The translations under genes and the position numbers were made by a program. The notes beneath the pieces were generated by a model. It was given only the letters and a program-made list of their open reading frames with translations, was not told the DNA's origin and searched no databases. Positions 1 through 8,740 of a stretch of 64,000 nt of DNA are shown in pieces. The DNA is from Chthoniobacteraceae bacterium (lineage in GTDB: Bacteria; Verrucomicrobiota; Verrucomicrobiia; Chthoniobacterales; Chthoniobacteraceae), in NCBI GenBank assembly GCA_947476255.1, contig CANJPY010000001.1, positions 1 to 64,000 of the forward strand, written 5' to 3'. Every line of letters begins with the position of its first letter. Position 1 is the stretch's first letter.

Positions 1-69
1 GACGCCCTCTATGTTGCGCACCTGCGTGAACGCAAAGCACCTCTCCTAGACTTCCTTCCCGCCGCCTGA
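1..69 (+). CDS. C-terminal end of an unidentified protein (partial)
   Basis: Frame 1 is open from the first base to a TGA at 67-69 and gives a 22-residue tail ending in LLDFLPAA. The residue mix (basic and leucine-rich) looks like the end of a real protein, but the piece is too short to assign to a family. It points towards the convergent yccF-like gene. Could also be a chance open frame. Confidence 0.35.
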   Translation, partial: DALYVAHLRERKAPLLDFLPAA

Positions 70-89
70 AAAATGATCTCTTTTTTTAT

Positions 90-300
90 CAAAAACAGCT
101 TGCGCGGTTCACCTCAGATGTTGGCTAATGGCTGGGAACCCTTCGGGTTCAGTCAGTTTCGCGGTCCATGGGAAAGTGAGCACATGGGGAAGACAGTCCT
201 GTCTTCCCCGGCTTTGGAGACAGCGCACGGAGGCTCACCCAGTGGGTGAGGCCCAAAAGAGGTTCTATTGACATGCCTAAGCTTATCCCGCAAAGAGTTA
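90..300 (-). ncRNA. Candidate structured RNA in a convergent intergenic region
   Basis: This stretch has no credible ORF but has nested inverted repeats. An outer stem pairs 99-107 with 287-295, apart from single-base bulges. An inner stem pairs 111-115 with 259-263. Three local hairpins sit inside: 136-150 (6 bp, 3-base loop), 186-209 (a perfect 11 bp stem with 2-base loop) and 232-253 (9 bp with one bulge). Read on the minus strand, the outer stem is followed by a run of five T at 95-91, and a TATGTA-like -10 lies just upstream of 295. The size, about 200 nt, would suit a 6S-type RNA, but I recognise no conserved 6S, tmRNA, RNase P or SRP motif. Strand and function are inferred. Confidence 0.3.
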
Positions 301-378
301 CATAAAGTGTGCCGCGCTTTCATTGCCGCATTTAGGCTAAACCTACAAACGGCGAAACACGTTCACATGCCGGAGGGA

Positions 379-777
379 TCACGGCAACTCGACAATGCTC
401 TTGCCGATAGGCGCCAGCGAGGCTAGTGCGAGCTTGAAATGCTGCACGGCAAAGGGAATCCCGATGATGGATATCGCCAGGCCAAGCGCCAGCACAAGAT
501 GTGCAAGCGCAAGGTGCCAGCCGGCGAATAGGATCCAGATCACGTTGCCCAGCGTCCCCAGGCAGCCGGTGCCCAGATCCGCCTGCCCTGTCAACATGGC
601 GCGGTCCACCATCTCCCTTCCAAAGGGCCACAGCGTGAATGTGCCGAGCGTAAAACACGCACGAGCCCAGGGCAGTCCCACAATGCTCACCGCCATCAAA
701 AGACCCACCAGATACCAATGCAACGCATTGAGCGCTCCACCGCACACCAGCCAGAGAATGTTCAAAAGCGTTCTCAT
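379..777 (-). CDS. YccF domain inner-membrane protein
   Basis: A 132-residue protein made of two copies of the YccF (DUF307) unit. Each copy has a hydrophobic stretch followed by a short motif of the type SIVGLPWAR (about residues 31-39) and SIIGIPFAV (about residues 92-100). Two to four membrane segments are expected. YccF proteins are small inner-membrane proteins of unknown role. The start ATG is at 777 and no alternative start is needed. It lies 103 bases downstream of sufT on the same strand, so it may be co-transcribed. Family assignment is firm; function is unknown. Confidence 0.88.
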   Translation of the reverse strand: MRTLLNILWLVCGGALNALHWYLVGLLMAVSIVGLPWARACFTLGTFTLWPFGREMVDRAMLTGQADLGTGCLGTLGNVIWILFAGWHLALAHLVLALGLAISIIGIPFAVQHFKLALASLAPIGKSIVELP

Positions 778-880
778 CCCACAACTCTACACCGCAAGGA
801 GGCGTTTTGCATGCTTGGATTTACACACGCCCCACGCTCGCGCGCACGTCCTTTGGTTGCAGGCCCGTCCGGACGGCCAC

Positions 881-1420
881 TCAGTCGATCCCGAGCTTTG
901 TACGGCCCGCTGCTGAAATACGATCCGGCCCCCATGGCGGGTCCCATACCAGATGAACGTCGGCCTCTGCCACTCCCGGCAATGCCGAGATCCGCTGCCG
1001 CGCTTCCGCCGCAAGCGACGGCCCCATGCCGCAACCCGGCGCCGTAAGCGTCATCTCAACCGTGACCTTGCGCACCTCTTCGTTGCCCTCCACGGCGTCT
1101 GCGCGCATGCTGTAGATCAAACCGAGGTCCACGATATTTACGGGAATCTCGGGATCATAAACCTCGCGCAACGCGCCCCAGACGAGTTCCTCGGAAAACG
1201 GTCCCGCCACAATGGCGGGCGCTGCCGAAACCTCCAGCCCAAGGGCGTCTGCGTCCTGCGCTACGATGCGATAAAGACCGCCCACCGAGGCATGCACCGT
1301 GTAGGCGCCCCCCAGGGACTGCGTGATCGTCACAACGGTTCCCTCCGGCAGCGTCACAACCTGGCCGCTTGGAATTTGCGTCGCCTCAACGGCGCGTTTG
1401 AGTGGAATAAAATCGTCCAT
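881..1420 (-). CDS. sufT: Putative Fe-S cluster assembly protein SufT
   Basis: A 179-residue protein whose C-terminal half is a MIP18/DUF59 domain. The signature DPEIPVNIVDLGLIY is at residues 89-103, a TAPGCGMG loop carries Cys130, and the WDPPWGPDRIS motif is near residues 159-169. The roughly 75-residue N-terminal extension before DUF59 is typical of the SufT class rather than the short PaaD-like proteins. SufT helps iron-sulfur cluster maturation or trafficking in the cytoplasm. Here it is not beside sufBCDS; its neighbours are yccF downstream and a DUF1552 gene 136 bases upstream. The cysteine residue and the family length support the call. Confidence 0.88.
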   Translation of the reverse strand: MDDFIPLKRAVEATQIPSGQVVTLPEGTVVTITQSLGGAYTVHASVGGLYRIVAQDADALGLEVSAAPAIVAGPFSEELVWGALREVYDPEIPVNIVDLGLIYSMRADAVEGNEEVRKVTVEMTLTAPGCGMGPSLAAEARQRISALPGVAEADVHLVWDPPWGPDRISAAGRTKLGID

Positions 1421-1555
1421 AAAATCGTTCGTCTTTCAACAAGACGCATCTTTGTTTCAACAGGGCTCCAGAAGCCAGCAGGAACCAACAGCGCCCTCCA
1501 AAGACTTGCGCGTCCCCTCGGGCGCGCTCAACCGCAACCAACCGCGGCAGAAAGA

Positions 1556-2869
1556 CTATCCCAAAGAGAGAGGGCCATCCACGCACAGGTCCGACTGCCC
1601 AAAAGTCTTGAGCTCCGTGTGTCCCATGGCGTGCGCGAGCGTGAGCCAGAGCCGGTTGTGCGGCACATTGTCCAGCTTGAGCGAACGCCCCATCTTGAAC
1701 CCGGCGCCGCCGCCCACCATGACGATTGGAATGTTGTCCAAAGTGTGGCTGTTGCCTTTGCCCAACTCGTTGGTCCACAACAGCAGTGTGTTGTCCAGCA
1801 ACGACCCCTCGCCGGAGGGTTCCGGGGTCTCGGCCAGACGCTGCGCAAGGTACGCCACCTCGCCGCAAAACCACGTGTTGATCTTCTGCAACTTCGCAAA
1901 GGATTCCTTGTTGTCATCCGGATCATGCGAAAGGGAATGGTGCCCTTCCTGAACCCCCAGCCAGCGCATCTGCGCCTGCCCCACACTCCGCATGAACTGG
2001 AAAGTCGCCACACGCGCCATGTCGTTGACCAACGCATTCACCAAAAGGTTCAGCTGCATCCGGCTCATTTGAGGCGTGTTGTCATTGACGAGCTCGATCC
2101 CCGGATCCAGGTCCGGCATGGGATGCGCCACCGTTTGAACCGGTGTCTTCAATTCCACCTCCATATTGCGCACAAGAGCCATGTGCTCTTCCAACATCTG
2201 CTTGTCACGCGCGCTCAGTTTTTGTGATACGCGGCGCATGTCCTCTTTCACACCGTCCAAAATGCTCACCAGACTGTCCTTGTCCTTCACCTGCCCGTAC
2301 ATCTTCGCGAACATCTGGTACGGATCATCCAGGGGTGCCACAGGTTGGTTTGCGCCCAGATAACTCATGCGCGTCCAAGGATCCGCCCGGTTCGGGACCG
2401 CCACACCAAACTCCATCGAACCAAACCGCGTCTTCGTTTCGGCGCGTGCCTGCAGCGCCTTCTTGATTTCCTGATCAATGGAAATTCCGCTGGCCCAGCC
2501 TGCGGGCGCCCCGCCGCCGCCCATGATGTTGCCCGGGGACAACTGGGCTGCAGTCAAAAGACAACTCATGCCCCGCATGTGATGATCCCCGTCGCCCTTG
2601 ATCTTGTTAAAAACACCCTTCAGAATAAGCGTCTGGCTCTTAAAAGGTTCCAGCGGTTGTAAAATCGATTTGAACTGGAAATCCGCCCCTTCTTCCTCAG
2701 GCCAGAATTCCGTGGGCAACGTCCCGTTCGGAGAAAACAAAATCACCAACCGTTTGGGTTTTTGTGGCGTGGCAGCAGCGCTCAAGCTCGGCAGCCCTGC
2801 GAGAAACGGCAGGCTTGCGGCGGAAACGCCAAAATGACGAAGGAACTGGCGGCGGTTTAAAGAGTTCAC
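1556..2869 (-). CDS. DUF1552 exported protein (module 1)
   Basis: A 437-residue protein beginning with a twin-arginine-like signal: residues 5-9 are NRRQF, followed by a hydrophobic stretch to about residue 33. The rest matches DUF1552, a family found almost only in Planctomycetes, Verrucomicrobia and relatives and nearly always next to a DUF1592/DUF1588 cytochrome-like protein. It resembles the alkaline-phosphatase/sulfatase-like DUF1501 group in its fold of acidic and His-rich segments. Exact activity is unknown. It starts 42 bases after the DUF1592 gene and is surely in the same operon. TatA is encoded elsewhere in this window. The family call is strong; the biochemical role is not known. 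Confidence 0.9.
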   Translation of the reverse strand: MNSLNRRQFLRHFGVSAASLPFLAGLPSLSAAATPQKPKRLVILFSPNGTLPTEFWPEEEGADFQFKSILQPLEPFKSQTLILKGVFNKIKGDGDHHMRGMSCLLTAAQLSPGNIMGGGGAPAGWASGISIDQEIKKALQARAETKTRFGSMEFGVAVPNRADPWTRMSYLGANQPVAPLDDPYQMFAKMYGQVKDKDSLVSILDGVKEDMRRVSQKLSARDKQMLEEHMALVRNMEVELKTPVQTVAHPMPDLDPGIELVNDNTPQMSRMQLNLLVNALVNDMARVATFQFMRSVGQAQMRWLGVQEGHHSLSHDPDDNKESFAKLQKINTWFCGEVAYLAQRLAETPEPSGEGSLLDNTLLLWTNELGKGNSHTLDNIPIVMVGGGAGFKMGRSLKLDNVPHNRLWLTLAHAMGHTELKTFGQSDLCVDGPLSLG

Positions 2870-2911
2870 GGTGTGGTCGATGGTTGAAGCGTGCAGAAAA
2901 TCAGCAAAAGG

Positions 2912-5320
2912 TCAACGCTCGGCAACTTTGGGTGCTTCTTCAGGAAACCCCTGCATGGCCTTCGTCAGGGCGATCCTGCCGAGCAATTTACGGATATGAA
3001 ACCCATCGTCCACAAACTGGGCTTTCAAAGCCGGCAGCGTCTCCACGCCAAAGGCCGCGGGAGGCTGCTTGACGGCATAGAGAAACAGCTCGCGCACGAA
3101 CGCCTCGTGTGCGGAGGCGCTGTTCACAGCGTGGTTTGCAACATCGACTGGTCCCGTGAAATGCAGGGAATGTCCTTCCTCCGCATCAAAGTCTACCACG
3201 GCATTCACGGGCTTTTTGTTGTCCTCGACACGCCATCTTCCTACTGCATCGAAATTTTCGAGAGTAAACCCCAGCGGGTTGATGACTCCATGGCAACCGG
3301 TGCAGGAAGCGTTTTTGGTCAGCGAGGACACCTTCTCGCGCATCGTCAGGCTGGGATCAAATTTGGCGTCCTCGAACGCGACCGCGACTGACGGATTTTT
3401 GAGGGGTATCCCCACGATGCTGCGGCTCAAAAAGACGCCGCGATGAATCGGCGATGTGGTGCGGTTGTAGGCGAGTGCAGACAACACGTAAGGATGGGTG
3501 AGGACACCGGCGCGGCGGCCCGCCTCCGGAACGACACGTTCAAACTTATCACCCTCAACGGGCTTCCCATACACGCGCCCGAGACGCGCGTTGAGCCAAA
3601 GATGGTCGGCCTGGAGAAGCTGGCGGTAATCGGATTTTTCACCCCAAACAACCTCGTCCAAAAACAACTGCAAAGAAGCGCGCAGGTCAGCCCGAAGAGC
3701 CTCATCAAACTCGGGAAACAACGTCGCATCCTTGGCCGCATGCTCGGCACGCTCCATGTCCAGCCACTGCTGCAAAAAACCGTTCACTTTCGCCTTGGTG
3801 CGCGCATCCAGCAGCATCCGCCCTGTTTCTTTTTCAAGCTGCTCCCGCGTGTGAAGCCGCTTTTCAAATGCAGCCTTTGCGAGCGCGGTGTCCGGGAGCG
3901 AATCCCATAGAACGAGCGCAAGCCGCGTGGCCACGGCGAAGTCGTCCATCTCGTCACCTCTGGCGAGTTCCGGATACAGAAAGCGCGGCGACTTCAGGGC
4001 ATGCAGCACAATCCGTTTAACCGCAACCACGGGTGTCGGTGCCGCTTGAAACACGCGCTCCACCAGAGACTCTTTTTGTGCCTCGTCCAGGGGCCGCCTG
4101 TAAGCGACCTCGAGAAACCGCTGCGCAAACGATTTTAGCTTCTCGACGCGCTCCGGAGACGCCGACTTGCTGCCCGTGAGATTGTCCAACGTCGCCTCGA
4201 CATGCGCGACCACTTCCAACGCCGCCGCGGTGGTCGCCTGATCCCATTCCTTGGAGATGGTCGTTCCGCGCTCGTAACCATCACTCCGGTCATCGGCAGG
4301 CAACCCCGTTTTCACGATCATGTTCGTGGGGATCTCCTGCGGCATCAGCAATTCGGTTGGAATATGCTCCAACACTCCATGGGGCGGCTTCCAAAGCACA
4401 TCAATCGAGGCGCTCTTGTCCTTGAATTTAAAAAAGGCGAGTGCCATCCGATAAGTTTTCCCTCCGAGCAAAAAGACGCTCTTTTTTTCCTCCCGCACCG
4501 TCGGGCCTGGCGTCACCCAGGAGTCAATCAGCGGTTCGTCGGCATCGTTGATCCACAGACGAATGCCATTTTCGGTTGTCACCACAAACTCATACAAACC
4601 TGTATCAGGAGCGTAAAGAGAGCCCGTCCAGCGAATGTTAAATTCGCCGGGGATCATCTTTTCCACATTCGGGCTCTCCGTTCCAAAAACATGGGTCAAG
4701 CCGCTGTCGACCCTTGTGAAGTTCTCCTGTTTCCGCGCCTTCTTGTCTTTTTTCTTGGTATCCTTCGCCTCGGCCTCCTCTTCGGGCGTTGGAATGGCAA
4801 ATCCGGAATAGGCTCCGCGCAAACCGTGTTCCGTGCCCAGAGGCCTGTCAAAGCCGGGCCGGAAACGTCCCAGCAAATCGGCCACGGAATTGCGATACTG
4901 GGCCGCCGTCAAACGGGACAGACTCTCCTCCACAGGGCGGACGCGCGCCTGCGCCGCGGGAGAATAAAAGGCGTCAAAAATATAGGCCGCCACAGCATCG
5001 GCCTCGGCACCGACACAGGTGCCCTCTTTGCCTTCGGGCATTGTCTTGGAAATCAACCGCGTCAACGAGGCCAGACTCCGGTTGCCAGCGAGAATCTCTG
5101 CGTATTTTCCACGCACACCCTCTCCGTTTTTCCCGTGGCATTCAGAACAGCTCTTTTCATAAATAGCAGCCCCCGAGGGTCCGGCAGCCGGCGCATGGCC
5201 GGCTCCAGCCATCCAAGCCACGAAACCCACAAGAATATTAAAACACGACGAGAGGACAAAACCGGCCTTGGAAGGGCCGGTTTTTGCAGGAGCCAAGAAA
5301 GATGGACGCCAAACGCGCAC
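2912..5320 (-). CDS. DUF1592/DUF1588/DUF1585 cytochrome-c-type protein with PA14 domain (module 1)
   Basis: A large secreted protein of the planctomycetal cytochrome c type. Counting from the GTG at 5320 (802 residues), a CSECH haem motif lies at 58-62, a lysine-rich linker and a PA14-like domain (SLYAPDTGLYEF region) at about 200-310, then DUF1592, DUF1588 with a second CTGCH motif, and a DUF1585 tail. These families occur together in PVC bacteria and are suspected to act on polysaccharides or in electron transfer; this is not proven. The start is uncertain: CTG 5335, GTG 5320 and TTG 5296 are in frame, and the frame remains open up to 5434 but would then overlap queD. A terminator-like hairpin lies inside its first codons. 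Co-transcribed with the DUF1552 gene. Confidence 0.85.
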   Translation of the reverse strand: MRVWRPSFLAPAKTGPSKAGFVLSSCFNILVGFVAWMAGAGHAPAAGPSGAAIYEKSCSECHGKNGEGVRGKYAEILAGNRSLASLTRLISKTMPEGKEGTCVGAEADAVAAYIFDAFYSPAAQARVRPVEESLSRLTAAQYRNSVADLLGRFRPGFDRPLGTEHGLRGAYSGFAIPTPEEEAEAKDTKKKDKKARKQENFTRVDSGLTHVFGTESPNVEKMIPGEFNIRWTGSLYAPDTGLYEFVVTTENGIRLWINDADEPLIDSWVTPGPTVREEKKSVFLLGGKTYRMALAFFKFKDKSASIDVLWKPPHGVLEHIPTELLMPQEIPTNMIVKTGLPADDRSDGYERGTTISKEWDQATTAAALEVVAHVEATLDNLTGSKSASPERVEKLKSFAQRFLEVAYRRPLDEAQKESLVERVFQAAPTPVVAVKRIVLHALKSPRFLYPELARGDEMDDFAVATRLALVLWDSLPDTALAKAAFEKRLHTREQLEKETGRMLLDARTKAKVNGFLQQWLDMERAEHAAKDATLFPEFDEALRADLRASLQLFLDEVVWGEKSDYRQLLQADHLWLNARLGRVYGKPVEGDKFERVVPEAGRRAGVLTHPYVLSALAYNRTTSPIHRGVFLSRSIVGIPLKNPSVAVAFEDAKFDPSLTMREKVSSLTKNASCTGCHGVINPLGFTLENFDAVGRWRVEDNKKPVNAVVDFDAEEGHSLHFTGPVDVANHAVNSASAHEAFVRELFLYAVKQPPAAFGVETLPALKAQFVDDGFHIRKLLGRIALTKAMQGFPEEAPKVAER
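5257..5285 (-). terminator. Bidirectional terminator-like hairpin after queD, inside the DUF1592 signal-peptide codons
   Basis: A perfect 7 bp GC-rich stem (5261-5267 with 5275-5281) has a 7-base loop, with four T on the minus side and five T on the plus side. It follows the queD stop at 5395 and lies after the possible GTG 5320 and TTG 5296 starts of the DUF1592 gene. It could end the leuA-queD transcript or attenuate the next gene. Confidence 0.6.
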
Positions 5321-5394
5321 GCTGGGTCGACCCAGTTTACGTCCTCTTCTTAGAAGATAAATCCCGTCAAAACGCCTCCCATGGCCCACTCTGG

Positions 5395-5850
5395 CTACTC
5401 CCAATATTCCGCCCAGGAACTGCTGGTTTCCCAAACACGGACCTTTTCAAGACGCACGCAGGCCCTGAGCGGGTAACTCGCCTGTGCCCCGACGATGTAG
5501 GCGCCCAGACTGTCCCGCAGATGCTCAAACACGGTCTGCGCGAGCACTTCCGTCGTCGGATCCAAATGTTCAAACCCGATGATCCGATCCCCATACACGG
5601 CCTTAAAATGCGCGTACTCGGGGTCGTCGGTGTTCATGCAAAGCGCATGGTCGTACTGTTCCAAAAAATCTCCGATGAGGCTTTTGACGACTTTAAAGTC
5701 GCAGACCATCTGGTTTGCATCGAGGGAATCAGCCGCAAGAATACATTCCACTTTCCGCGTGTGACCGTGGGGAAAACGGCATTTATCGGGGTGCTTCGAA
5801 AGCATGTGCCCGTTCTCAATTTCGAACGATTTGCAGACACGGAAAGCCAT
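5395..5850 (-). CDS. queD: 6-carboxy-5,6,7,8-tetrahydropterin synthase (QueD)
   Basis: A 151-residue protein of the 6-pyruvoyl-tetrahydropterin synthase fold. The zinc ligands are His15, His28 and His30, and the diagnostic CxxxHGH motif runs from Cys24 to His30. A DH pair is at 67-68 and the pterin-binding Glu is in the ET at 141-142. QueD converts dihydroneopterin triphosphate to 6-carboxytetrahydropterin in queuosine/7-deazaguanine synthesis. No other queuosine gene is in the window. It begins 4 bases after the leuA stop, so the two are co-transcribed; the pairing with leucine synthesis has no obvious functional logic. QueD is preferred over a pure PTPS because of the CxxxHGH arrangement. 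Confidence 0.9.
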   Translation of the reverse strand: MAFRVCKSFEIENGHMLSKHPDKCRFPHGHTRKVECILAADSLDANQMVCDFKVVKSLIGDFLEQYDHALCMNTDDPEYAHFKAVYGDRIIGFEHLDPTTEVLAQTVFEHLRDSLGAYIVGAQASYPLRACVRLEKVRVWETSSSWAEYWE

Positions 5851-5854
5851 GAGA

Positions 5855-7537
5855 TTAATGCTTTAATTCGCTCCTGGAGGCGGCGCGGTTGAGCGCACTG
5901 ACGACCCCTTCAATGGAGGCGAGTTGAATGTGTGTATTCACGCCCGCGCCCCACACCAGTTGCCCCTCGTGCGTGCGAATACGGATGAACGAAATCGCGC
6001 TCGCCTCCGTCCCGCTGCCCAGGGCTGCCTGCCGGTAATCCACCACCTCAAACGCTGGCAACCCGGCACTGGTCAGCGCCTGGACAAACGCGGCAATCGG
6101 GCCATTGCCCTCTCCCGTCACTTTAAGGTCGCTGCCGTTGCGCAACAAACTCGCGCGACACCGGAAAATACCGTCCACACCATCCGCATGGAAGTGATGC
6201 AGCTCCAATGGAGTACGGCGTTCGACGTACTCGCGCCAGAACATTCCCTTCAGCTCGCTGCCACTGACCTCCCGCCCCAGGGAGTCCACAAGATCATTGG
6301 CGACGGGCCCGAATTCCCGCTGCAAATCCTTGGGCAATTCGATGCCGAACTGGCTCTCCAAAAGATAAGCCACACCGCCCTTGCCGGACTGGCTGTTCAC
6401 ACGAATGACCTCACGATACTCGCGCCCCAAATCCGACGGGTCGATCGTCAGGTAAGGGATGTCCCAATGCGCGCCATCTCCCTTGCTTTGCCATTCAGCA
6501 AGTCCTTTCCGAATGGCATCCTGGTGCGACCCGGAAAACGCGGTGAAAACCAGTTCCCCTGAATATGGGTGGCGTGGAGGCACATGCATCCCCGTGCAAC
6601 GCTCATACACCTCGCGCAGCGCGCTCATGTTTGAAAAGTCCAACATCGGCGCGATGCCGTGCATGTACAAATTCAAGGCCACGGTGACCACGTCGAGGTT
6701 TCCGGTGCGCTCGCCGTTGCCGAAAAGCGTTCCCTCCACGCGGTCTGCCCCTGCAAGCAGGCCCAGTTCGGTTGCGGCTGTTCCAGTGCCACGGTCGTTG
6801 TGCGTGTGCAGGCTGATGATCAGGGATTCGCGCTGTCCGATGTTCCGGCAAAACCATTCAATTTGATCCGCATAAACATTGGGCATCGCAACCTCCACCG
6901 TATCAGGCAGGTTCAAGATGAGCTTGTTCGCGGGCGTGGGCTGCCACTCGGCCATCACGGCCTGGCAGATCTCCACGGAAAACTCCACCTCGGTGGCCGA
7001 AAAACTTTCTGGAGAGTATTCCATCCGGATATCCGAACCCGCCAACCGCGGCAGCCGTTCCTTGATCCAACGCGTTCCTTTCCGCGCCATCTCGACGATC
7101 TGCGGCTTCTCCAAGCCGAACACGATGCGGCGCTGGGCTGGGGAAGTGGAATTGTAGAGATGAATGATCGCCTTCCGGACGCCTTTCAAAGACTCCACCG
7201 TGCGCTGGATCAAGTCCTCGCGCGCCTGCACGAGAACCTGTACGGTGACGTCCTCCGGAATGCGGGCGTCTTCGATCAGACGCCGCATGAATGCAAACTC
7301 CGTGTTGGAGGCCGCGGGGAAGCCCACCTCAATTTCCTTGAAGCCGCACCGCACCAGAGCGTCAAAAAGCTCCAGCTTTTGGGACACATTCATGGGCACC
7401 GCAAGCGCCTGATTTCCATCCCGCAAATCCACACTGCACCACACGGGGGCGTGCGTAAGCGTACGGCTCGGCCACTGGCGGTCTGGCAAGGAGACGGGCG
7501 GAAATGCGCGGTATTTGGTGCTCGGGTCCGGAATCAT
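5855..7537 (-). CDS. leuA: 2-isopropylmalate synthase
   Basis: A 560-residue enzyme that joins acetyl-CoA to 2-oxoisovalerate, the first step of leucine synthesis. The DRE-TIM motif SVDLRDGNQAL is at residues 35-45 and the metal-binding HTHND at 244-248. After the barrel comes a linker and a C-terminal LeuA allosteric domain from about residue 430, where leucine feedback normally acts. The length and N-terminal WPSRTLTHAPVWCSVDLRDG region fit the class II LeuA found in actinobacteria, fungi and many proteobacteria rather than the 500-residue form. The start ATG at 7537 follows a leader with small hairpins (see 7538-7693). Gene is followed directly by queD. Confidence 0.95.
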   Translation of the reverse strand: MIPDPSTKYRAFPPVSLPDRQWPSRTLTHAPVWCSVDLRDGNQALAVPMNVSQKLELFDALVRCGFKEIEVGFPAASNTEFAFMRRLIEDARIPEDVTVQVLVQAREDLIQRTVESLKGVRKAIIHLYNSTSPAQRRIVFGLEKPQIVEMARKGTRWIKERLPRLAGSDIRMEYSPESFSATEVEFSVEICQAVMAEWQPTPANKLILNLPDTVEVAMPNVYADQIEWFCRNIGQRESLIISLHTHNDRGTGTAATELGLLAGADRVEGTLFGNGERTGNLDVVTVALNLYMHGIAPMLDFSNMSALREVYERCTGMHVPPRHPYSGELVFTAFSGSHQDAIRKGLAEWQSKGDGAHWDIPYLTIDPSDLGREYREVIRVNSQSGKGGVAYLLESQFGIELPKDLQREFGPVANDLVDSLGREVSGSELKGMFWREYVERRTPLELHHFHADGVDGIFRCRASLLRNGSDLKVTGEGNGPIAAFVQALTSAGLPAFEVVDYRQAALGSGTEASAISFIRIRTHEGQLVWGAGVNTHIQLASIEGVVSALNRAASRSELKH

Positions 7538-7693
7538 ATGGGGCTAGTCCCCTAGCATCGCCCCGAAAAGGGGTCTTTGGCAACAAAGACGGTGAACCCG
7601 TTGTTTTCGGGGGCTGCCTCCGCGTGAATGAGACCGTGCTTTTGAGCTCCGCAACCGAAAAGCAGGGCAGGCCATACCCACCACAACGCCTCG
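7538..7693 (-). promoter_or_regulatory. leuA upstream leader with three small hairpins
   Basis: Between yhbY and leuA, read on the minus strand, there are three inverted repeats: a 7 bp stem with a TTGC loop (about 7593-7576), a GGGG/CCCC stem at about 7574-7562, and a GGGG/CCCC stem just before the leuA start at about 7554-7542. A 43-codon minus-strand ORF runs through all of them and stops with TAG inside the last stem. It has no leucine-codon run, so classical leucine attenuation is not supported. Regulatory meaning is speculative. Confidence 0.25.
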
Positions 7694-7987
7694 CTACGAC
7701 TTCAGAGCGGCCGAGTCTTCGTGGGTGCGATAATACACCGCCACGTTGCCGACCTGCTGGACAAGCAGGCTGTGCGTGGCCTCGGCGAGCTGGGGCGCAA
7801 GCGTGCGCCGCTCCTCCTTGAAGCCGGTGAAGCGCACCTTGACCAAATCATGTTGCTTCAACGCCTCGCTCAGACTGGCGACAACCGCCTCAGTCACTCC
7901 CGCCTGACCGATCCTGACCACCGCGTCCAACAACTGCGCCCTTGATTTGAGCGCCCGTTTCTCAGAGCCGCTTAACGTATCACTCAT
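7694..7987 (-). CDS. yhbY: YhbY-family (CRM domain) RNA-binding protein
   Basis: A 97-residue single CRM-domain protein. The characteristic GQAG loop (GxxG type) is at residues 27-30, followed by the helix and the LVKVRFTGF strand at about 48-56, as in YhbY. YhbY binds pre-50S ribosomal particles and helps assembly. Its ATG overlaps the msrA stop by 4 bases (ATGA at 7984-7987), so translation is coupled to msrA. The C-terminal strand VGNVAVYYR matches the conserved end of the domain. Confidence 0.9.
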   Translation of the reverse strand: MSDTLSGSEKRALKSRAQLLDAVVRIGQAGVTEAVVASLSEALKQHDLVKVRFTGFKEERRTLAPQLAEATHSLLVQQVGNVAVYYRTHEDSAALKS

Positions 7988-8595
7988 TTTGCGGGTTGTT
8001 CCTCAATCAACCCCTTGTGCAGGAGCTTCTGCAGTTTGGGCGTGATCACCACCGCGCAATACCCGTTCTTGGTGCCATTCAAATTGTAGTAATTCTGATG
8101 GTAATCCTCCGCCTTGTAAAATTTGGGCATGGGCGAGATTTCCGTCACAATCGGAGCCATGAAGTCCTTCTGCGCTCCAGACTTGGATTTTTCGGCGATC
8201 TCCTTCTGTTTTGGAGTTTCATAAAAAACCACCGACCGGTACTGGGTGCCCACGTCCGCGCCCTGGCGGTTGAGCGTGGTGGGATCATGCGCGGCCCAAA
8301 AGACATCCATCAGCTTTTCATAGGAAATCACAGCGGGCTGGAACTCGATTTGGACCACTTCGGCGTGTCCCGTCTGGCCGGTGCACACCTGCTTGTAAGT
8401 CGGGTTTTCCACTTGGCCGCCTGCATAACCACTGGCGACGCCAGTCACCCCTTTGAGGCGCTGAAAGACCGCTTCGATACACCAAAAACAACCTCCTCCA
8501 AAAGTGATCCGCTCCGTGGCGGGAGCACCCGAATCAGCGGCGGAAACAGTCATGGCAAGAAGTCCGAACATCAATGTGGGAAGGAGCACTTTCAT
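7984..8595 (-). CDS. msrA: Peptide-methionine (S)-S-oxide reductase, exported
   Basis: A 203-residue MsrA. The active-site GCFWC motif is at residues 35-39, with the catalytic Cys36 in the usual place. The following segments (GYAGG, HAEVVQIEF, YRSVVF, YHQNYY) are typical MsrA. A signal peptide of about 20 residues ending near SAADS suggests it repairs oxidised methionine outside the cytoplasm. It is the first gene of the msrA-yhbY pair. The ATG at 8595 follows a C/T-rich leader without a clear ribosome binding site. Confidence 0.94.
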   Translation of the reverse strand: MKVLLPTLMFGLLAMTVSAADSGAPATERITFGGGCFWCIEAVFQRLKGVTGVASGYAGGQVENPTYKQVCTGQTGHAEVVQIEFQPAVISYEKLMDVFWAAHDPTTLNRQGADVGTQYRSVVFYETPKQKEIAEKSKSGAQKDFMAPIVTEISPMPKFYKAEDYHQNYYNLNGTKNGYCAVVITPKLQKLLHKGLIEEQPAK

Positions 8596-8740
8596 GGGGA
8601 TGGATACTTGTTAACCTGAATCAAACTCTGTGAAAAGCCTCTTCCTTAGAACCTTCTCAATCATTCTTCGCGGTCTGTGTCTGCCGGGCCTCCCTTTCCT
8701 GAGGAAGCGCGAAAGAAGCCGGTGTTGCTGAACCGGAAGG

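Noticed and set aside
4202..5353. A 383-codon plus-strand frame inside the DUF1592 gene
   Set aside because: Antisense to a clear conserved gene, no family similarity; shadow frame.
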